Shown here: positions 1 through 9,469 of the stretch, one piece after another
Layout: the number at the start of each line of letters is the position of its first letter
Position numbering within the stretch: position 1 is the stretch's first letter
DNA from: Rhodococcus tibetensis
GTDB taxonomy: Bacteria > Actinomycetota > Actinomycetes > Mycobacteriales > Mycobacteriaceae
NCBI RefSeq assembly: GCF_024438035.1
Contig: NZ_JANFQF010000006.1
Location: 124,001 to 188,000 of the forward strand
Length of the DNA: 64,000 bases
Direction of reading: 5' to 3'
Made by a program: the position numbers and the translations under genes
Notes under the pieces: model-generated
Told to the model about the DNA's origin: nothing
Databases searched by the model: none
Seen by the model: the letters and a program-made list of their open reading frames with translations, nothing else

Positions 1-1140
1 ATCGCCAAGTCCGGCGCCAAAAATCTCACCAAGATCGTGGTATCCGAAGCCGGCGCTTCCGTGTACTCGGCATCCGCCTACGCGTCGCAGGAACTGCCGG
101 ACCTCGATGTCTCCATCCGCGGCGCCGTGTCGATCGCCCGCCGCCTGCAGGATCCCCTCGCCGAGCTGGTCAAGATCGATCCCAAGTCGATCGGTGTCGG
201 GCAGTACCAGCACGACATCTCGGAGACCCTGCTCGCCCGGTCCCTCGGCGCTGTGGTCGAGGACGCGGTGAACGCTGTGGGTGTTGACGTGAACACGGCA
301 TCCGTTCCCTTGCTGTCCCGCGTGTCCGGTATCGCAGGTTCCCTCGCGGAGAGCATCGTTGCGCACCGCGACCAGAATGGCCCGTTCCGGAGCCGTAAGG
401 GACTCAAGGACGTTGCGCGACTCGGGCCCAAGGCGTTCGAGCAGTGCGCCGGCTTCCTCCGCATTCCCAATGGTGACGATCCGCTCGATGCGTCCAGCGT
501 GCACCCGGAGGCGTATCCGGTGGTGCGCAAGATCGTCGGCGCCAGTGGGTGCGGCGTACGGGACGTCATCGGGAACACGGCGGTTCTCCGCCGCCTCGAT
601 CCCGCAGACTTCGTCGACGACCGTTTCGGACTCCCCACGGTCACGGACATCATCAGTGAGCTGGAGAAGCCAGGGCGGGACCCGAGGCCGGAGTTCAAGA
701 CTGCAACCTTCGCCGCGGGGATCGAGAAGGTGGCGCACCTGAAGCCCGGGATGACGCTCGAGGGGGTGGTCACCAACGTGGCGGCATTCGGTGCTTTCGT
801 CGACATCGGCGTGCACCAGGATGGGCTGGTGCATGTCTCCGCCATGTCCCACAGCTTCGTGAAGGATCCGCGCGACGTCGTGAAGTCGGGCGATGTGGTG
901 AAGGTGAAGGTGCTCGAGGTGGACGAGGCGCGCCAGCGCATCGGGCTTACGTTGCGGCTGGACGACGAGGTGGGCGCGACCGCGCGCAAGAACGAGAACC
1001 CGCGCGGTGGTGGGCAACAGGATCGCCGCGGAGGCGGTAAACCCCAGCAGGGTGGCCGCGAACGTGGCGGTCGCGATGCGCGCCCGGCCCCCGGTGGCTC
1101 GATGGCGGATGCGTTGCGGAAGGCAGGCTTCGGCAAGTAG
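1..1140 (+). CDS. tex: Tex family S1 RNA-binding protein, C-terminal part (start lies before the window)
   Basis: The reading frame is open from base 1, so the true start is upstream and only about 379 C-terminal residues are present. The first part belongs to the YqgF-like RNase H fold of Tex. A helix-hairpin-helix region follows (around [17 protein letters not shown] and [17 protein letters not shown]), then an S1 domain starting near [20 protein letters not shown] with the typical [10 protein letters not shown] stretch. The tail is rich in Gly, Arg and Gln, which suggests a flexible nucleic-acid-binding extension. Tex proteins are cytoplasmic nucleic-acid-binding factors with a conserved but poorly defined role in transcription. 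Identity is firm from the HhH plus S1 order. Confidence 0.93.
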   Translation: MAKSGAKNLTKIVVSEAGASVYSASAYASQELPDLDVSIRGAVSIARRLQDPLAELVKIDPKSIGVGQYQHDISETLLARSLGAVVEDAVNAVGVDVNTASVPLLSRVSGIAGSLAESIVAHRDQNGPFRSRKGLKDVARLGPKAFEQCAGFLRIPNGDDPLDASSVHPEAYPVVRKIVGASGCGVRDVIGNTAVLRRLDPADFVDDRFGLPTVTDIISELEKPGRDPRPEFKTATFAAGIEKVAHLKPGMTLEGVVTNVAAFGAFVDIGVHQDGLVHVSAMSHSFVKDPRDVVKSGDVVKVKVLEVDEARQRIGLTLRLDDEVGATARKNENPRGGGQQDRRGGGKPQQGGRERGGRDARPAPGGSMADALRKAGFGK

Positions 1141-1207
1141 ACGGCGCCCATTTCGGCACGAGCATTCGCTTTTCGATGGAGTGACCAGTTCGTTACTGGG
1201 ATAGTGG

Positions 1208-2119
1208 ATGTCGATGTACGAATGGCTGGATCGGGAGATCGTCGGGCACGGGCGGCTGCCCCTGCTCTTCTTCCTGCTGGGGTTTCTCGGGGCTTTCCTG
1301 TTTATTCGGCTGAGCGTGCGGATGATCCGCGCGGAGGTGTCGTGGTGGCCGGGGAACGTCAAGCCCGGCGGTCATCACGTGCATCACGTCGTCTTCGGTG
1401 TGATTACCATGCTGGTATCGGGTGTCGCGCTCGTCGCCGTGTATGTGGACGGCACCCAGACCACCGGTGCGGTACTCGCCACCTTCTTCGGAATCGGCGC
1501 TGCATTGGTGCTCGACGAGTTCGCGCTGATCTTCTATCTGCAGGACGTGTACTGGGCGGATGAGGGCCGGGCGTCGGTGGACGCCGTCTTCGTGGCGATC
1601 GCCGTCACAGGCCTGCTGCTGCTCGGCCTCAGGCCGCTCGAGTTGATGGACGTCACCAGCTTCCGGGACTCACCCGATCCGTGGGTGCGGGTGGGGATCG
1701 GCGTGCTCTCCGTCGTCAACCTGCTTATCGCAGGCGTGGTGCTGCTGAAAGGAAAGATCTGGACTGGGCTCCTGGGTCTGTTCATCTTCCCGATACTGCT
1801 GGTCGGTGCGATTCGGTTGAGCCGGCCGAGCGCACCGTGGGCCCGCTGGCGATACACCACGAAGCCCAAGCGGATGCTGCGCGCGCTCGAGCGTGAACGG
1901 AAACTGCGGCGGCCGGTGATCCGAGCCAAGATCTTCGTGCAGGACTTCATCGCGGGGACACCGAGCGCCGAGCACGTGAAGGAAGCCGCCGAGCACGCCA
2001 AGGTGGCCGCGGAGGCGGAACTCGACGAGGTAGTGCATCCGGCACCACCGCCGATTTCGTCCCGCGCGGTCCCGTCTGGCACAATGGACGGGTTGCCTGG
2101 ACCAGGCAGCATTACTTGA
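1208..2119 (+). CDS. conserved integral membrane protein with charged C-terminal tail
   Basis: A 303-residue protein with about six hydrophobic segments, at roughly residues 17-37, 60-82, 88-115, 120-142, 155-178 and 180-203. A cytosolic-looking tail follows, rich in Arg/Lys and then in Ala/Glu ([18 protein letters not shown]), probably a short coiled coil. A His-rich loop ([11 protein letters not shown]) between the first two membrane segments could bind metal. I do not recognise a characterised family. It sits between tex and rplS in the same orientation, 67 bases after tex. The start is the ATG just after a GTG-rich stretch; an ATG four codons into the same stretch is not in frame. Function unknown. 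Confidence 0.8.
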
Positions 2120-2214
2120 ACTGGGCACGAACCAGACGAGCACCGGTGTTCTTCGAACCTTGCAGGTGCCGCTCGGTTCCTCTGCTCCTGCGAAAACGCA
2201 AGGATGGAACACCG

Positions 2215-2556
2215 ATGAACACTCTCGACTTCCTGGACAAGAAGTCCCTCCGCGACGACATTCCCGAGTTCCGTCCCGGCGACACCCTGAACGTGCACGT
2301 CAAGGTCATCGAAGGCTCCAAGGAGCGTGTGCAGGTCTTCAAGGGTGTCGTGATCCGTCGCCAGGGCGGTGGCGTCCGCGAGACCTTCACCGTCCGCAAG
2401 GTGTCCTTCGGCGTCGGCGTCGAGCGCACCTTCCCGGTCCACAGCCCCAACCTGGCCCAGATCGAGGTCGTCACCCGCGGTGACGTCCGTCGCGCCAAGC
2501 TTTACTACCTCCGCGATCTCCGTGGCAAGGCTGCCAAGATCAAGGAAAAGCGCTGA
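2215..2556 (+). CDS. rplS: 50S ribosomal protein L19
   Basis: A 113-residue protein with the full L19 signature: [16 protein letters not shown] near the N terminus, then [15 protein letters not shown], and the C-terminal [17 protein letters not shown]19 lies at the 30S-50S interface and contributes to intersubunit bridges. The frame stays open further upstream, but the ATG at 2215 matches the family start and follows an AAGGA-type ribosome binding site. A strong stem-loop follows the stop, so rplS probably ends its own transcript before lepB. Confidence 0.97.
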
Positions 2557-2567
2557 GCGTTCCGATA

Positions 2568-2599
2568 AGCCCGGCACTGCGCTCGCGCGGTGCCGGGCT
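2568..2599 (+). terminator. stem-loop terminator after rplS
   Basis: Perfect 10-bp inverted repeat: AGCCCGGCAC at 2568-2577 pairs with GTGCCGGGCT at 2590-2599, with a GC-rich 12-base loop. It is followed by a T-containing stretch but no long T run, as is usual for high-GC actinobacteria. It lies between rplS and lepB. Confidence 0.7.
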
Positions 2600-2610
2600 A
2601 ATCTGATTTC

Positions 2611-3417
2611 GTGACAGATTCTTCGAAGGAGCGGGCATTGTCGTCGGAATCCGAGACCACCGGCGATCCCGCCGTCGCACCGACCACCACGGATGCGACG
2701 AAGCAGGAGAAGAAGCCTCGCTCGTTCCTTCGCGAGCTGCCGATTCTCATCCTGGTCGCACTCGTTCTGAGTTTCCTTCTGCAGACCTTCATCGCCCGCG
2801 TGTACCTCATTCCGTCCGAGTCGATGGAACCCACGCTCCACGGCTGTGCGGGGTGCACCGGCGACCGTATCGTGGTCGAGAAAATTGGCTACCACTTCGG
2901 TGAACCGCAGCCTGGTGACGTCGTCGTCTTCCGTGGCCCCGATTCGTGGTCGCAGGATTTCGTCTCCACCCGTTCCTCGAACGTGGTGGTGCGCGGCGCC
3001 CAAGAACTCGGTTCGCTGGTGGGCCTCGTCCCGCCGGATGAGAACGACCTCGTCAAGCGTGTGATCGCCACCGGCGGTCAGACCGTCGAATGCTGTGACG
3101 AACAGGGACGGATCCTGGTGGACGGCACACCGCTCGACGAACCGTATGTCGTCATGGACTTCCCGTTCGTCCCTGGTTCGCAGGCCTGTGACACCGCGCT
3201 GAAATCGGCACGCTGCTTCGGTCCCGTCACCGTCCCGGACGGGCACGTCTGGGTGATGGGCGACAACCGCAGCAATTCGGCCGATTCGCGCTATCACGTC
3301 GGCGACGACATGCAAGGCACCATTCCGCTCGACAACGTCATCGGCAAGGCGGTTTTCATCGCGCTGCCGCCGTCGCGGATAGGCTCCATCAGCTCACCCG
3401 ATATTCAGGGCAAGTGA
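2611..3417 (+). CDS. lepB: signal peptidase I
   Basis: A 268-residue type I signal peptidase, which removes signal peptides from exported proteins at the outer face of the membrane. A polar N-terminal region of about 40 residues is followed by one membrane anchor (about 44-63). The nucleophile Ser71 is in the box IPSESMEPT and the general-base Lys149 is in [10 protein letters not shown]. The conserved [11 protein letters not shown] box comes near the C terminus. A Cys pair (HGCAGC) sits near the active site. The start is GTG at 2611. Its stop overlaps the start of rnhB by four bases, so the two are translationally coupled. Confidence 0.96.
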   Translation: MTDSSKERALSSESETTGDPAVAPTTTDATKQEKKPRSFLRELPILILVALVLSFLLQTFIARVYLIPSESMEPTLHGCAGCTGDRIVVEKIGYHFGEPQPGDVVVFRGPDSWSQDFVSTRSSNVVVRGAQELGSLVGLVPPDENDLVKRVIATGGQTVECCDEQGRILVDGTPLDEPYVVMDFPFVPGSQACDTALKSARCFGPVTVPDGHVWVMGDNRSNSADSRYHVGDDMQGTIPLDNVIGKAVFIALPPSRIGSISSPDIQGK

Positions 3418-4094
3418 CTTCCTGGCCGCCACGCATCGTCATCCGCAGGTCGGCCGGTCTGCGGACGATGGAATCGGCCCTCATTCGTAGCGGGCTGGGG
3501 CCCGTGGCGGGCGTCGACGAGGCGGGCCGGGGCGCCTGCGCGGGTCCGCTCGTCGTGGCCGCCTGTGTTCTGGCCCCCAAGCCGCACCCTGCCCTGGCAC
3601 GGCTCGACGACTCCAAGAAGTTGACCGAGCGCACGCGCGAGGAGCTCTACCCGGCCATCACCCGGCTCGCCCTGGCGTGGAGTGTGGTGTCCATTCCGGC
3701 CCAGGAGGTGGACCGCATCGGAGTGCACGTGGCGAACATCGAGGGCATGCGACGGGCGGTCGCAGGGTTGTCGACCACGCCGGGGTACGTCCTCACGGAC
3801 GGTTTCCGCGTGCCGGGCCTTCCCGCTCCCTCACTGCCGGTGATCGGTGGTGACGGCGCGGCGGCGTGCATCGCGGCCGCGAGCATCCTGGCGAAGGTCA
3901 CGCGCGATCGCGTCATGGTGGAGATGGACCGGGACTACCCCGGTTACGGGTTTGCCATTCACAAGGGTTATTGCACATCCGCACACACGAGTGCGCTCGA
4001 GGCGTTGGGCCCTTGCCTCGAGCACCGCCGGTCGTGGGCGAACGTCGCGGCGGTGCGAAATCGAGTACAGGGCACCCCGGCACCGAGTGGATAA
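3414..4094 (+). CDS. rnhB: ribonuclease HII
   Basis: A 226-residue RNase HII, which cleaves RNA in RNA-DNA hybrids and single ribonucleotides misincorporated in DNA. The metal-binding motif [18 protein letters not shown] (Asp, Glu) is clear, followed by the conserved [11 protein letters not shown] and, later, [21 protein letters not shown] with the third acidic site. The start is GTG at 3414 inside the lepB stop region. An in-frame ATG 17 codons on is an alternative start. Same order lepB-rnhB-DUF2469 as in mycobacteria. Confidence 0.95.
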   Translation: MTSWPPRIVIRRSAGLRTMESALIRSGLGPVAGVDEAGRGACAGPLVVAACVLAPKPHPALARLDDSKKLTERTREELYPAITRLALAWSVVSIPAQEVDRIGVHVANIEGMRRAVAGLSTTPGYVLTDGFRVPGLPAPSLPVIGGDGAAACIAAASILAKVTRDRVMVEMDRDYPGYGFAIHKGYCTSAHTSALEALGPCLEHRRSWANVAAVRNRVQGTPAPSG

Positions 4095-4153
4095 CAGTTC
4101 CGGACGTGCGAGATGATGACTATTCACACCAGAGCAGGAGGACTCCGAGACCG

Positions 4154-4471
4154 ATGAGTGCCGAGGATCTCGAGAAGTACGAAACCGAGATGGAGCTGTC
4201 GCTCTACCGCGAGTACCGGGACATCGTCGGTCAGTTCTCCTATGTCGTGGAGACCGAGCGCCGGTTCTATCTGGCCAACTCGGTGGAGCTGCTGCCGCAC
4301 AACGCGGACGGTGAAATCTACTTCGAACTGCGCATGTCCGACGCGTGGGTGTGGGATATGTACCGCCCCGCCCGGTTCGTGAAGTATGTGCGCGTCATCA
4401 CCTTCAAAGATGTGAACATCGAGGAACTCGACAAGCCCGACTTGCGGTTGCCCGACAACGGGTTGTCCTGA
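4154..4471 (+). CDS. DUF2469 family protein
   Basis: A 105-residue acidic protein (N terminus MSAEDLEKYETEMELSLYRE) of the actinobacterial DUF2469 family, equivalent by position and sequence to Rv2901c. The middle is rich in aromatic residues (RMSDAWVWDMYRPARFVKY). No catalytic motif is visible and its function is unknown. The frame is open further upstream inside rnhB in another phase, but the ATG at 4154 is preceded by AGGAGG and matches the family start. Confidence 0.9.
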   Translation: MSAEDLEKYETEMELSLYREYRDIVGQFSYVVETERRFYLANSVELLPHNADGEIYFELRMSDAWVWDMYRPARFVKYVRVITFKDVNIEELDKPDLRLPDNGLS

Positions 4472-4496
4472 GGTTTCCTCCACGTACGATCAGCCG

Positions 4497-5600
4497 ATGG
4501 GCGGACAGAAGCGCGTTGCGCTCGCTCTGGGAAGCGGCGGCGCCCGCGGCTATGCGCACATCGGGGCGATACAGGTACTCGAGGAGCAGGGTTTCGAGAT
4601 AGTCGGGGTCGCGGGGTCGTCCATGGGTGCTCTGGTCGGGGGTGTCTACGCGGCCGGAAAGCTCGACGACTTCACTCGCTGGGCGCAGAGCCTGACCCAA
4701 CTCGATGTGATGCGCCTGCTGGATCTGTCGGTATCCGCTCCCGGCGCTATTCACGCGGAGAAGATTCTTCAGAAGGTCCGTGAGGTCCTGGGGGAGGTCC
4801 GGATCGAAGACCTTCCCATTCCGTATACTGCCGTGGCGACCGACTTGGCAGCGGGACGATCGGTGTGGTTCCAGCGGGGACCTGTCGACGCCGCAATCCG
4901 GGCATCGATCGCCATCCCCGGTGTCATCACTCCCTATGTGCTCAACGGTCGCGTGCTCGCGGACGGCGGGGTGCTCGATCCGCTCCCTATGGCCCCGCTG
5001 GTGGCTGCGGGGCCCGCGCTCAGAATTGCGGTCAGTCTCGGCGCCGAGGACAGGGACAACCGGTCGCAGGCTCCCGAGAACGAGAGCGCGGACTCGCGAC
5101 CGGTCGACGAATGGCTGGCACGGTTCCGCCGCAGTACCGCCCAGCTCCGTGAGCTGGACATCGTGCGGTCGGTCGTCGGCCGATTCGGTACGGCCCATGC
5201 GGAGCTGGATTCGCTGGACGACACCGTCGACGTCTCCGGCGGAGACAGCGCGAATGCGGACGGGGCGATGGTCGTCCCCAAGTTCAGCCGGTTCGCGGTG
5301 ATGAACCGTTCCCTCGACATGATGCAGGCAACGCTGGCTCGCTACCAACTTGCCGCATATCCACCGGACGTCCTCGTGCGCATTCCGCGCACCGCCTGTC
5401 GCAGTCTCGACTTCCATCGGGCGGCGGAGATGATCGAACTGGGCCGCGATCGCACGGAAAGTGCGCTCGCCGACGCCGGACTTACTGTCACCACTGCAGA
5501 CTCAGCCGACGTCACCGGATCCGACACCGACAACGCGGGGCCTGGTCCCGCTCCGAACCGAGGTCGTACGTCGAGCCGTCCCGGCGAGTCACCCGCATAG
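4497..5600 (+). CDS. patatin-like phospholipase (RssA/YchK type)
   Basis: A 367-residue protein with the complete patatin catalytic set: an oxyanion loop GSGGARGYAHIGAI at about residues 12-25, the nucleophile serine in GSSMGAL (GxSxG), and the dyad aspartate in DGGVLDPLP. Members hydrolyse acyl esters of lipids. The last 80-100 residues are outside the domain and look disordered (T, D, P rich). It occupies the place where mycobacteria have fdhD/fdhF between the DUF2469 gene and yraN. Its 3' end overlaps the opposite-strand gene by 89 bases. Substrate not predictable from sequence. Confidence 0.88.
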   Translation: MGGQKRVALALGSGGARGYAHIGAIQVLEEQGFEIVGVAGSSMGALVGGVYAAGKLDDFTRWAQSLTQLDVMRLLDLSVSAPGAIHAEKILQKVREVLGEVRIEDLPIPYTAVATDLAAGRSVWFQRGPVDAAIRASIAIPGVITPYVLNGRVLADGGVLDPLPMAPLVAAGPALRIAVSLGAEDRDNRSQAPENESADSRPVDEWLARFRRSTAQLRELDIVRSVVGRFGTAHAELDSLDDTVDVSGGDSANADGAMVVPKFSRFAVMNRSLDMMQATLARYQLAAYPPDVLVRIPRTACRSLDFHRAAEMIELGRDRTESALADAGLTVTTADSADVTGSDTDNAGPGPAPNRGRTSSRPGESPA

Positions 5601-5916
5601 CGAGAATGCCGTGGGCGTTCATCAGACGGCACACGTCGTCGCGGTCGTCGTAGAAGACGGTTACCCGTAGCTCTCGGCACTTGTCGAGTTTCAATTCGGG
5701 TGCTTGGCGCGGATGGTCGAACTTGACTTCGTACACCGGTATCGCCGTGCTGAACCCCAGTGTGCGGACGTCGCGCTCTACAGTGCCTGCTGTGCGATCT
5801 CCGACGGCGGAGATAATGACCACTTCGTGGCCGGCCCGCCGATGCATGTCGGCGAGCTCGCGAAAATACTCGGGGTAGTGGCTGATGACCTGCCAATAGT
5901 CGAACCCGACCACCAT
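5512..5916 (-). CDS. small HAD-like hydrolase family protein
   Basis: A 134-residue protein with a HAD-like order of motifs: GFDYWQV at the N terminus (motif I-like, but the second aspartate of the usual DxD is missing), IISAVGD (motif II Ser), a lysine region, and VTVFYDDRDDVCRLM (motif III/IV-like acidic patch). This resembles short HAD-superfamily proteins with a nucleotidase-like fold, possibly without phosphatase activity. An AAGGAGA ribosome binding site precedes the ATG at 5916. Its last 30 codons are antisense to the patatin gene, so the C-terminal tail (Arg/Cys rich) may not be conserved. Confidence 0.65.
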   Translation of the reverse strand: MVVGFDYWQVISHYPEYFRELADMHRRAGHEVVIISAVGDRTAGTVERDVRTLGFSTAIPVYEVKFDHPRQAPELKLDKCRELRVTVFYDDRDDVCRLMNAHGILAMRVTRRDGSTYDLGSERDQAPRCRCRIR

Positions 5917-6213
5917 GGAGTCGACTCTCCTTCACGTTGTCCGGTGGAGATGCTCTTCTTCAGCTTCCCGCCTGGCGCCGTCGGCCGCCAGTGGAGTTTT
6001 ACGTCTTAGGCGTACTTCCGTGCTTGACACGTCTGATCAGGGGTTTGGGTGCAGGTCCTGACCCGAATCGCCCAGTTATCCACAACCTGTCCTCCGTCCA
6101 CAGGTCAACCTTCTCGACCGGTCTTCGGGGACTCGCGGGAGTCGCCCTGCGGCACAGTAATGCAGGGGCGCGGTCCGCATCGGTGGACCGCCGGGGAGTC
6201 GACGGAGGCTGCG

Positions 6214-6570
6214 ATGGCGCACAATCTTGCGCTCGGCGCACATGGGGAAGATCTGGCGGCCCGGTATCTCACCGATGCGGGTATGGAGATCGTCGACCGC
6301 AACTGGCGGTCGCGTTACGGCGAGGTCGATCTTATTGCCGCAGAGGGGGACTGGCTCGTATTCGTCGAGGTGAAGACACGCCGCGGTCTCGGTTTCGGCA
6401 GCCCGGCCGAGGCGGTGACGTTCTCCAAGCAGCGAAGAATTCGGTTGCTGGCGGTGGAGTGGCTGCGGAATTCGGGCCGGCACTGGTCGCGGGTGCGGTT
6501 CGACGTCGTCGCGATCATGGTGAACCGTGGTGGGGAACCACAGATCGAGCATGTCCGGGACGCGTTTTGA
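6214..6570 (+). CDS. YraN/UPF0102 nuclease-fold protein
   Basis: A 118-residue protein of the YraN family with a restriction-endonuclease-like core: GAHGEDLAARYL, then NWRSRYGEVDLIA and LVFVEVKTRR, which give the E-x(n)-D-x(n)-ExK pattern. The biochemical role is not settled. The frame extends upstream, but the ATG at 6214 has a GGAGG site 6-7 bases before it and matches the family N terminus. It overlaps comM by one base (TGATG). The order yraN-comM-dprA is conserved in actinobacteria. Confidence 0.92.
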   Translation: MAHNLALGAHGEDLAARYLTDAGMEIVDRNWRSRYGEVDLIAAEGDWLVFVEVKTRRGLGFGSPAEAVTFSKQRRIRLLAVEWLRNSGRHWSRVRFDVVAIMVNRGGEPQIEHVRDAF

Positions 6571-8078
6571 TGGCGCTGGGGCGTGCGCACTCAGTTGCGG
6601 TGACAGGGGTCGATGGTCAGCTGGTGGAAATCGAGGCAGACATCGGACGCGGTCTTCCCGCCGTGCATCTCGTGGGACTACCGGACACGGCGCTACAGGA
6701 GGCGCGTGACCGAATTCGCGCCGCCGTGACTAATTCCGGTGAACAGTGGCCGGACTCGAAGGTGATTCTTGCCTTGTCGCCCGCGACGCTGCCAAAGGTC
6801 GGGTCGGTCTACGATCTCGCGCTGGTGGCAGCGGTGCTCGATGCGGCCAAACAGGTCAAGCGCGATCGCCTCCGGGAGACCGTGTTGCTCGGCGAACTCG
6901 CGCTCGACGGCCGGCTCCGTGCGGTTCGCGGTGTGCTGCCCGCGGTTCTCGCGGCCAAGAACGCGGGCTGGCCGACGGTCGTGGTGCCGGTTCAGACGTT
7001 GCCCGAGGCGGGGCTCGTCAGCGGGATCGAAGTCTTGGGCGCGCGTGATCTGCGATCCGCGGTGGCATGGATGCGCGGTGAGTACGAACTCGAGTGTCCC
7101 GAGCCGACGGAGCGCCTGGTTCAGCCTGTGCGCGGCGACCTCAGCGAGGTGGTCGGTCAGGCGGAGGCGCGGTGGGCGATCGAGGTCGCTGCGGCGGGCG
7201 CACACCACCTGATGCTCACCGGCCCGCCAGGAGTCGGCAAAACCATGCTCGCACAACGGCTTCCGGGCATACTGCCGCCGCTCACCGAGGACGAATCACT
7301 CGAAGTGACCGCGATTCACTCGGTGGCGGGCCTGCTGCCTCCCGACCGGCCGTTGATCGACGTCCCGCCCTTCATCGCGCCACACCACACGGCCACGGTC
7401 AGTGCACTCGTCGGCGGCGGCAGCGGTGTCGCAAGACCCGGCGCCGTGAGCCGCGCACACCGGGGCGTGCTGTTTCTCGACGAGTTCGCCGAAATCGGCA
7501 CCAAGGTCCTCGAGGCTCTCCGTACACCACTCGAAGACGGCGAGGTGCGTATCGCCCGGCGGGACGGTGTCGCGCGTTATCCCGCTCGTTTCCAGTTGAT
7601 CCTTGCCGCGAACCCGTGCCCGTGTGCCCCGGCCCGTGAGGCGGACTGCATCTGCGCGCCGACGGCGAGGCGGCGGTATCTGGGGAAGTTGTCGGGGCCG
7701 CTCCTCGATCGCGTCGACCTTCGCGTGCGCATGCAGGCGGTGGCGACCGGCGCGTTCATCGACGAGGTCGGCGAGAGCACGGAAGACGTCCGTCGGCGAG
7801 TTGCCGATGCTCGTTCCGCGGCGGGGGAACGTTGGTACGACCACGGTTGGCGTACCAACGCGGAGGTGCCGGGTCCGGCTCTGCGCCAGAAGTTTCGTCT
7901 GTCCCGGCCCGCACTCGCACCGGTCGAGCGTGCGCTGCAGAAAGGGATGATCACTGCGCGCGGCGCCGACCGGGCATTGCGAGTGGCATGGACTGTCGGC
8001 GATCTGGCCGGGCTCGCGATGCCCGGCCCGGAGCAAGTGGTGACCGCTTTGGGATTTCGTGATCGGAGTTTTCGATGA
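6570..8078 (+). CDS. comM: YifB/ComM family Mg-chelatase-like AAA+ ATPase
   Basis: A 502-residue AAA+ protein. It has an N-terminal Lon-S5-like domain (VDGQLVEIEADIGRGLPAV...), Walker A GPPGVGKTMLAQ, Walker B GVLFLDEFAEI, and the cysteine-containing insert (NPCPCAPAREADCICAP) that marks ComM/YifB. ComM is a hexameric helicase that promotes branch migration during natural transformation in Vibrio; its role in actinobacteria is less clear. It is translationally coupled to yraN and to dprA (ATGA overlap), consistent with a DNA-processing operon. Confidence 0.95.
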   Translation: MALGRAHSVAVTGVDGQLVEIEADIGRGLPAVHLVGLPDTALQEARDRIRAAVTNSGEQWPDSKVILALSPATLPKVGSVYDLALVAAVLDAAKQVKRDRLRETVLLGELALDGRLRAVRGVLPAVLAAKNAGWPTVVVPVQTLPEAGLVSGIEVLGARDLRSAVAWMRGEYELECPEPTERLVQPVRGDLSEVVGQAEARWAIEVAAAGAHHLMLTGPPGVGKTMLAQRLPGILPPLTEDESLEVTAIHSVAGLLPPDRPLIDVPPFIAPHHTATVSALVGGGSGVARPGAVSRAHRGVLFLDEFAEIGTKVLEALRTPLEDGEVRIARRDGVARYPARFQLILAANPCPCAPAREADCICAPTARRRYLGKLSGPLLDRVDLRVRMQAVATGAFIDEVGESTEDVRRRVADARSAAGERWYDHGWRTNAEVPGPALRQKFRLSRPALAPVERALQKGMITARGADRALRVAWTVGDLAGLAMPGPEQVVTALGFRDRSFR

Positions 8079-9253
8079 CAGTGGAACTTCTCGGCGGTGC
8101 CGATGATCCGCGGCGCGCGCATGATCCGCGTCGGCTGGCGTGGGCGTATCTGTCGAAGGTGGTGCAGGGTCCGTGCCCGGCGCTGTCACGTCTCGTCGAT
8201 GATGTGGGACCGGAGGAGGCTGCGCGGGCGGTACGCGAGCGGTATCTGGCGGAGTTGCTGGGAGAGAGGACTGTTGCGCGGGCGCATGTAGATACCGCCG
8301 CCCACGACCTCGATCTGGTGGCCGGGATGGGAGGTCGGCTCGTCACCCCCGAGGATGACGACTGGCCGCAGTGGCGGCTACTCGGGTTCGACACACTGTC
8401 GGCGTCGCGCGAGGACGGCGCGCCGTTTGCGCTGTGGGTGCTGGGTTCGCGTTCGCTGGTCGAGCTGACCGAACGCGCGATCTCGATTGTGGGCACCCGA
8501 GCGGCGAGTGGCTACGGCGAACACGTCACTGCGGAAGTGGCGGGTGATCTCGCTGTCGACGGCTGGACCATTGTGTCGGGGGCGGCATTCGGGATTGACG
8601 GTGCTGCGCATCGGGCGGCAATGGGTGTCGGCGGCCTGACGGTCGCGGTGCTGGCGTGTGGAGTGGATCGGGCGTATCCGGCCGGTCATGCCCGGTTGTT
8701 GCGCCAGATCGCACAGAACGGGGCGGTGATCAGTGAGTATCCGCCGGGGACGACGCCGGCGAAGTACCGGTTTCTGGCCCGGAACCGGCTGGTGGCGAGC
8801 CTGTCCGACGGTGTCGTCGTGGTGGAGGCGGGGTGGCGCAGTGGCGCCCGGAACACGGCGAGTTGGGCGCGAAAGCTCGGTCGCCCGGTGATGGCGGTGC
8901 CGGGGCCCGTGACGTCGGTGTCCTCCACGGGGTGCAATCGCATGATCCGGGAGGGGGAGGCGCGTTTGGTGGCGAATGCCGGTGACGTACTCGAAGAGGC
9001 GGGGCCGATCGGGTTGCGTGAGGGAGTCGACGGTGGGGTCGTGCGCGATCTGGATGCGGTGCGGGATCTCGATGCATTGTCGGGGGATGCGCTGCTGGTG
9101 TACGAGGCGTTGCCGGCGCTAGGTACAAGGGGAGTTCGAGAGTTGTCGGAAGCCTCCGGTGTCGCGGTCGAGAAGGTGCGGGCGGTGCTACCGATGCTCG
9201 AGATGGAAGGTTTCGTGGACTCCGGCGACACCGGGTGGTCGCGCCAGAGATGA
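8075..9253 (+). CDS. dprA: DNA processing protein DprA/Smf
   Basis: A 392-residue DprA, a Rossmann-fold protein that loads RecA onto incoming single-stranded DNA. The core motifs are SIVGTRAASGYG, IVSGAAFGIDGAAH and the long conserved run through ISEYPPG, RFLARNRLVASLSD and VVEAGWRSGA. A C-terminal winged-helix-like segment (from about residue 340) follows. It is coupled to comM by a four-base overlap and is the last gene of the yraN-comM-dprA group. Confidence 0.95.
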   Translation: MTVELLGGADDPRRAHDPRRLAWAYLSKVVQGPCPALSRLVDDVGPEEAARAVRERYLAELLGERTVARAHVDTAAHDLDLVAGMGGRLVTPEDDDWPQWRLLGFDTLSASREDGAPFALWVLGSRSLVELTERAISIVGTRAASGYGEHVTAEVAGDLAVDGWTIVSGAAFGIDGAAHRAAMGVGGLTVAVLACGVDRAYPAGHARLLRQIAQNGAVISEYPPGTTPAKYRFLARNRLVASLSDGVVVVEAGWRSGARNTASWARKLGRPVMAVPGPVTSVSSTGCNRMIREGEARLVANAGDVLEEAGPIGLREGVDGGVVRDLDAVRDLDALSGDALLVYEALPALGTRGVRELSEASGVAVEKVRAVLPMLEMEGFVDSGDTGWSRQR

Positions 9254-9355
9254 CAGGCGGTCGGCGCCTTCTCGTTCTCGATCACGCGAGTCGATACGCC
9301 CGAACGACCACAAACTGAGGTACAACTCTTGTATTACGCACCTCACAACCGCATA

Positions 9356-9372
9356 CGAACCAAGGTGGTTCG
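9356..9372. promoter_or_regulatory. inverted repeat upstream of the small peptide gene (possible operator or mRNA hairpin)
   Basis: CGAACC and GGTTCG form a perfect 6-bp inverted repeat with a 5-base spacer (AAGGT). With one bulged base the symmetry extends outward to ATAC...GTAT. It ends about 10 bases before the ribosome binding site of the short reading frame at 9395, where a repressor site or a leader hairpin would be expected. No matching regulator is identified. Confidence 0.35.
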
Positions 9373-9394
9373 GTATCACGTGAAGGAGTGAGAC

Positions 9395-9469
9395 ATGGGG
9401 TCTGCCGGTGATCTGTGGCGGAACTTCGTCGCCCAGGTGTTGAGCCTGTTGATAGCATCCGGTTCGTAG
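9395..9469 (+). CDS. possible 24-residue amphipathic peptide
   Basis: A short frame (MGSAGDLWRNFVAQVLSLLI, then ASGS) with a good ribosome binding site (GAAGGAG at 9382-9388) six bases before its ATG. Residues 7-20 form an amphipathic helix: L7, W8, F11, V12, V15, L18 and L19 on one face, R9, N10, Q14 and S17 on the other. There is no signal peptide, and the end is Ser-rich. The style resembles leaderless small membrane-active peptides such as PorA/PorH of corynebacteria or phenol-soluble modulins, but I see no clear sequence match. It lies in a 455-base gap before the carboxylase gene. It could equally be a chance frame or a regulatory upstream frame. Confidence 0.35.
   Translation: MGSAGDLWRNFVAQVLSLLIASGS

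Noticed and set aside
5937-6569. N-terminal extension of comM by over 200 codons
   Set aside because: It would cover yraN in another phase; the ComM family starts at 6570 and overlaps yraN by one base.
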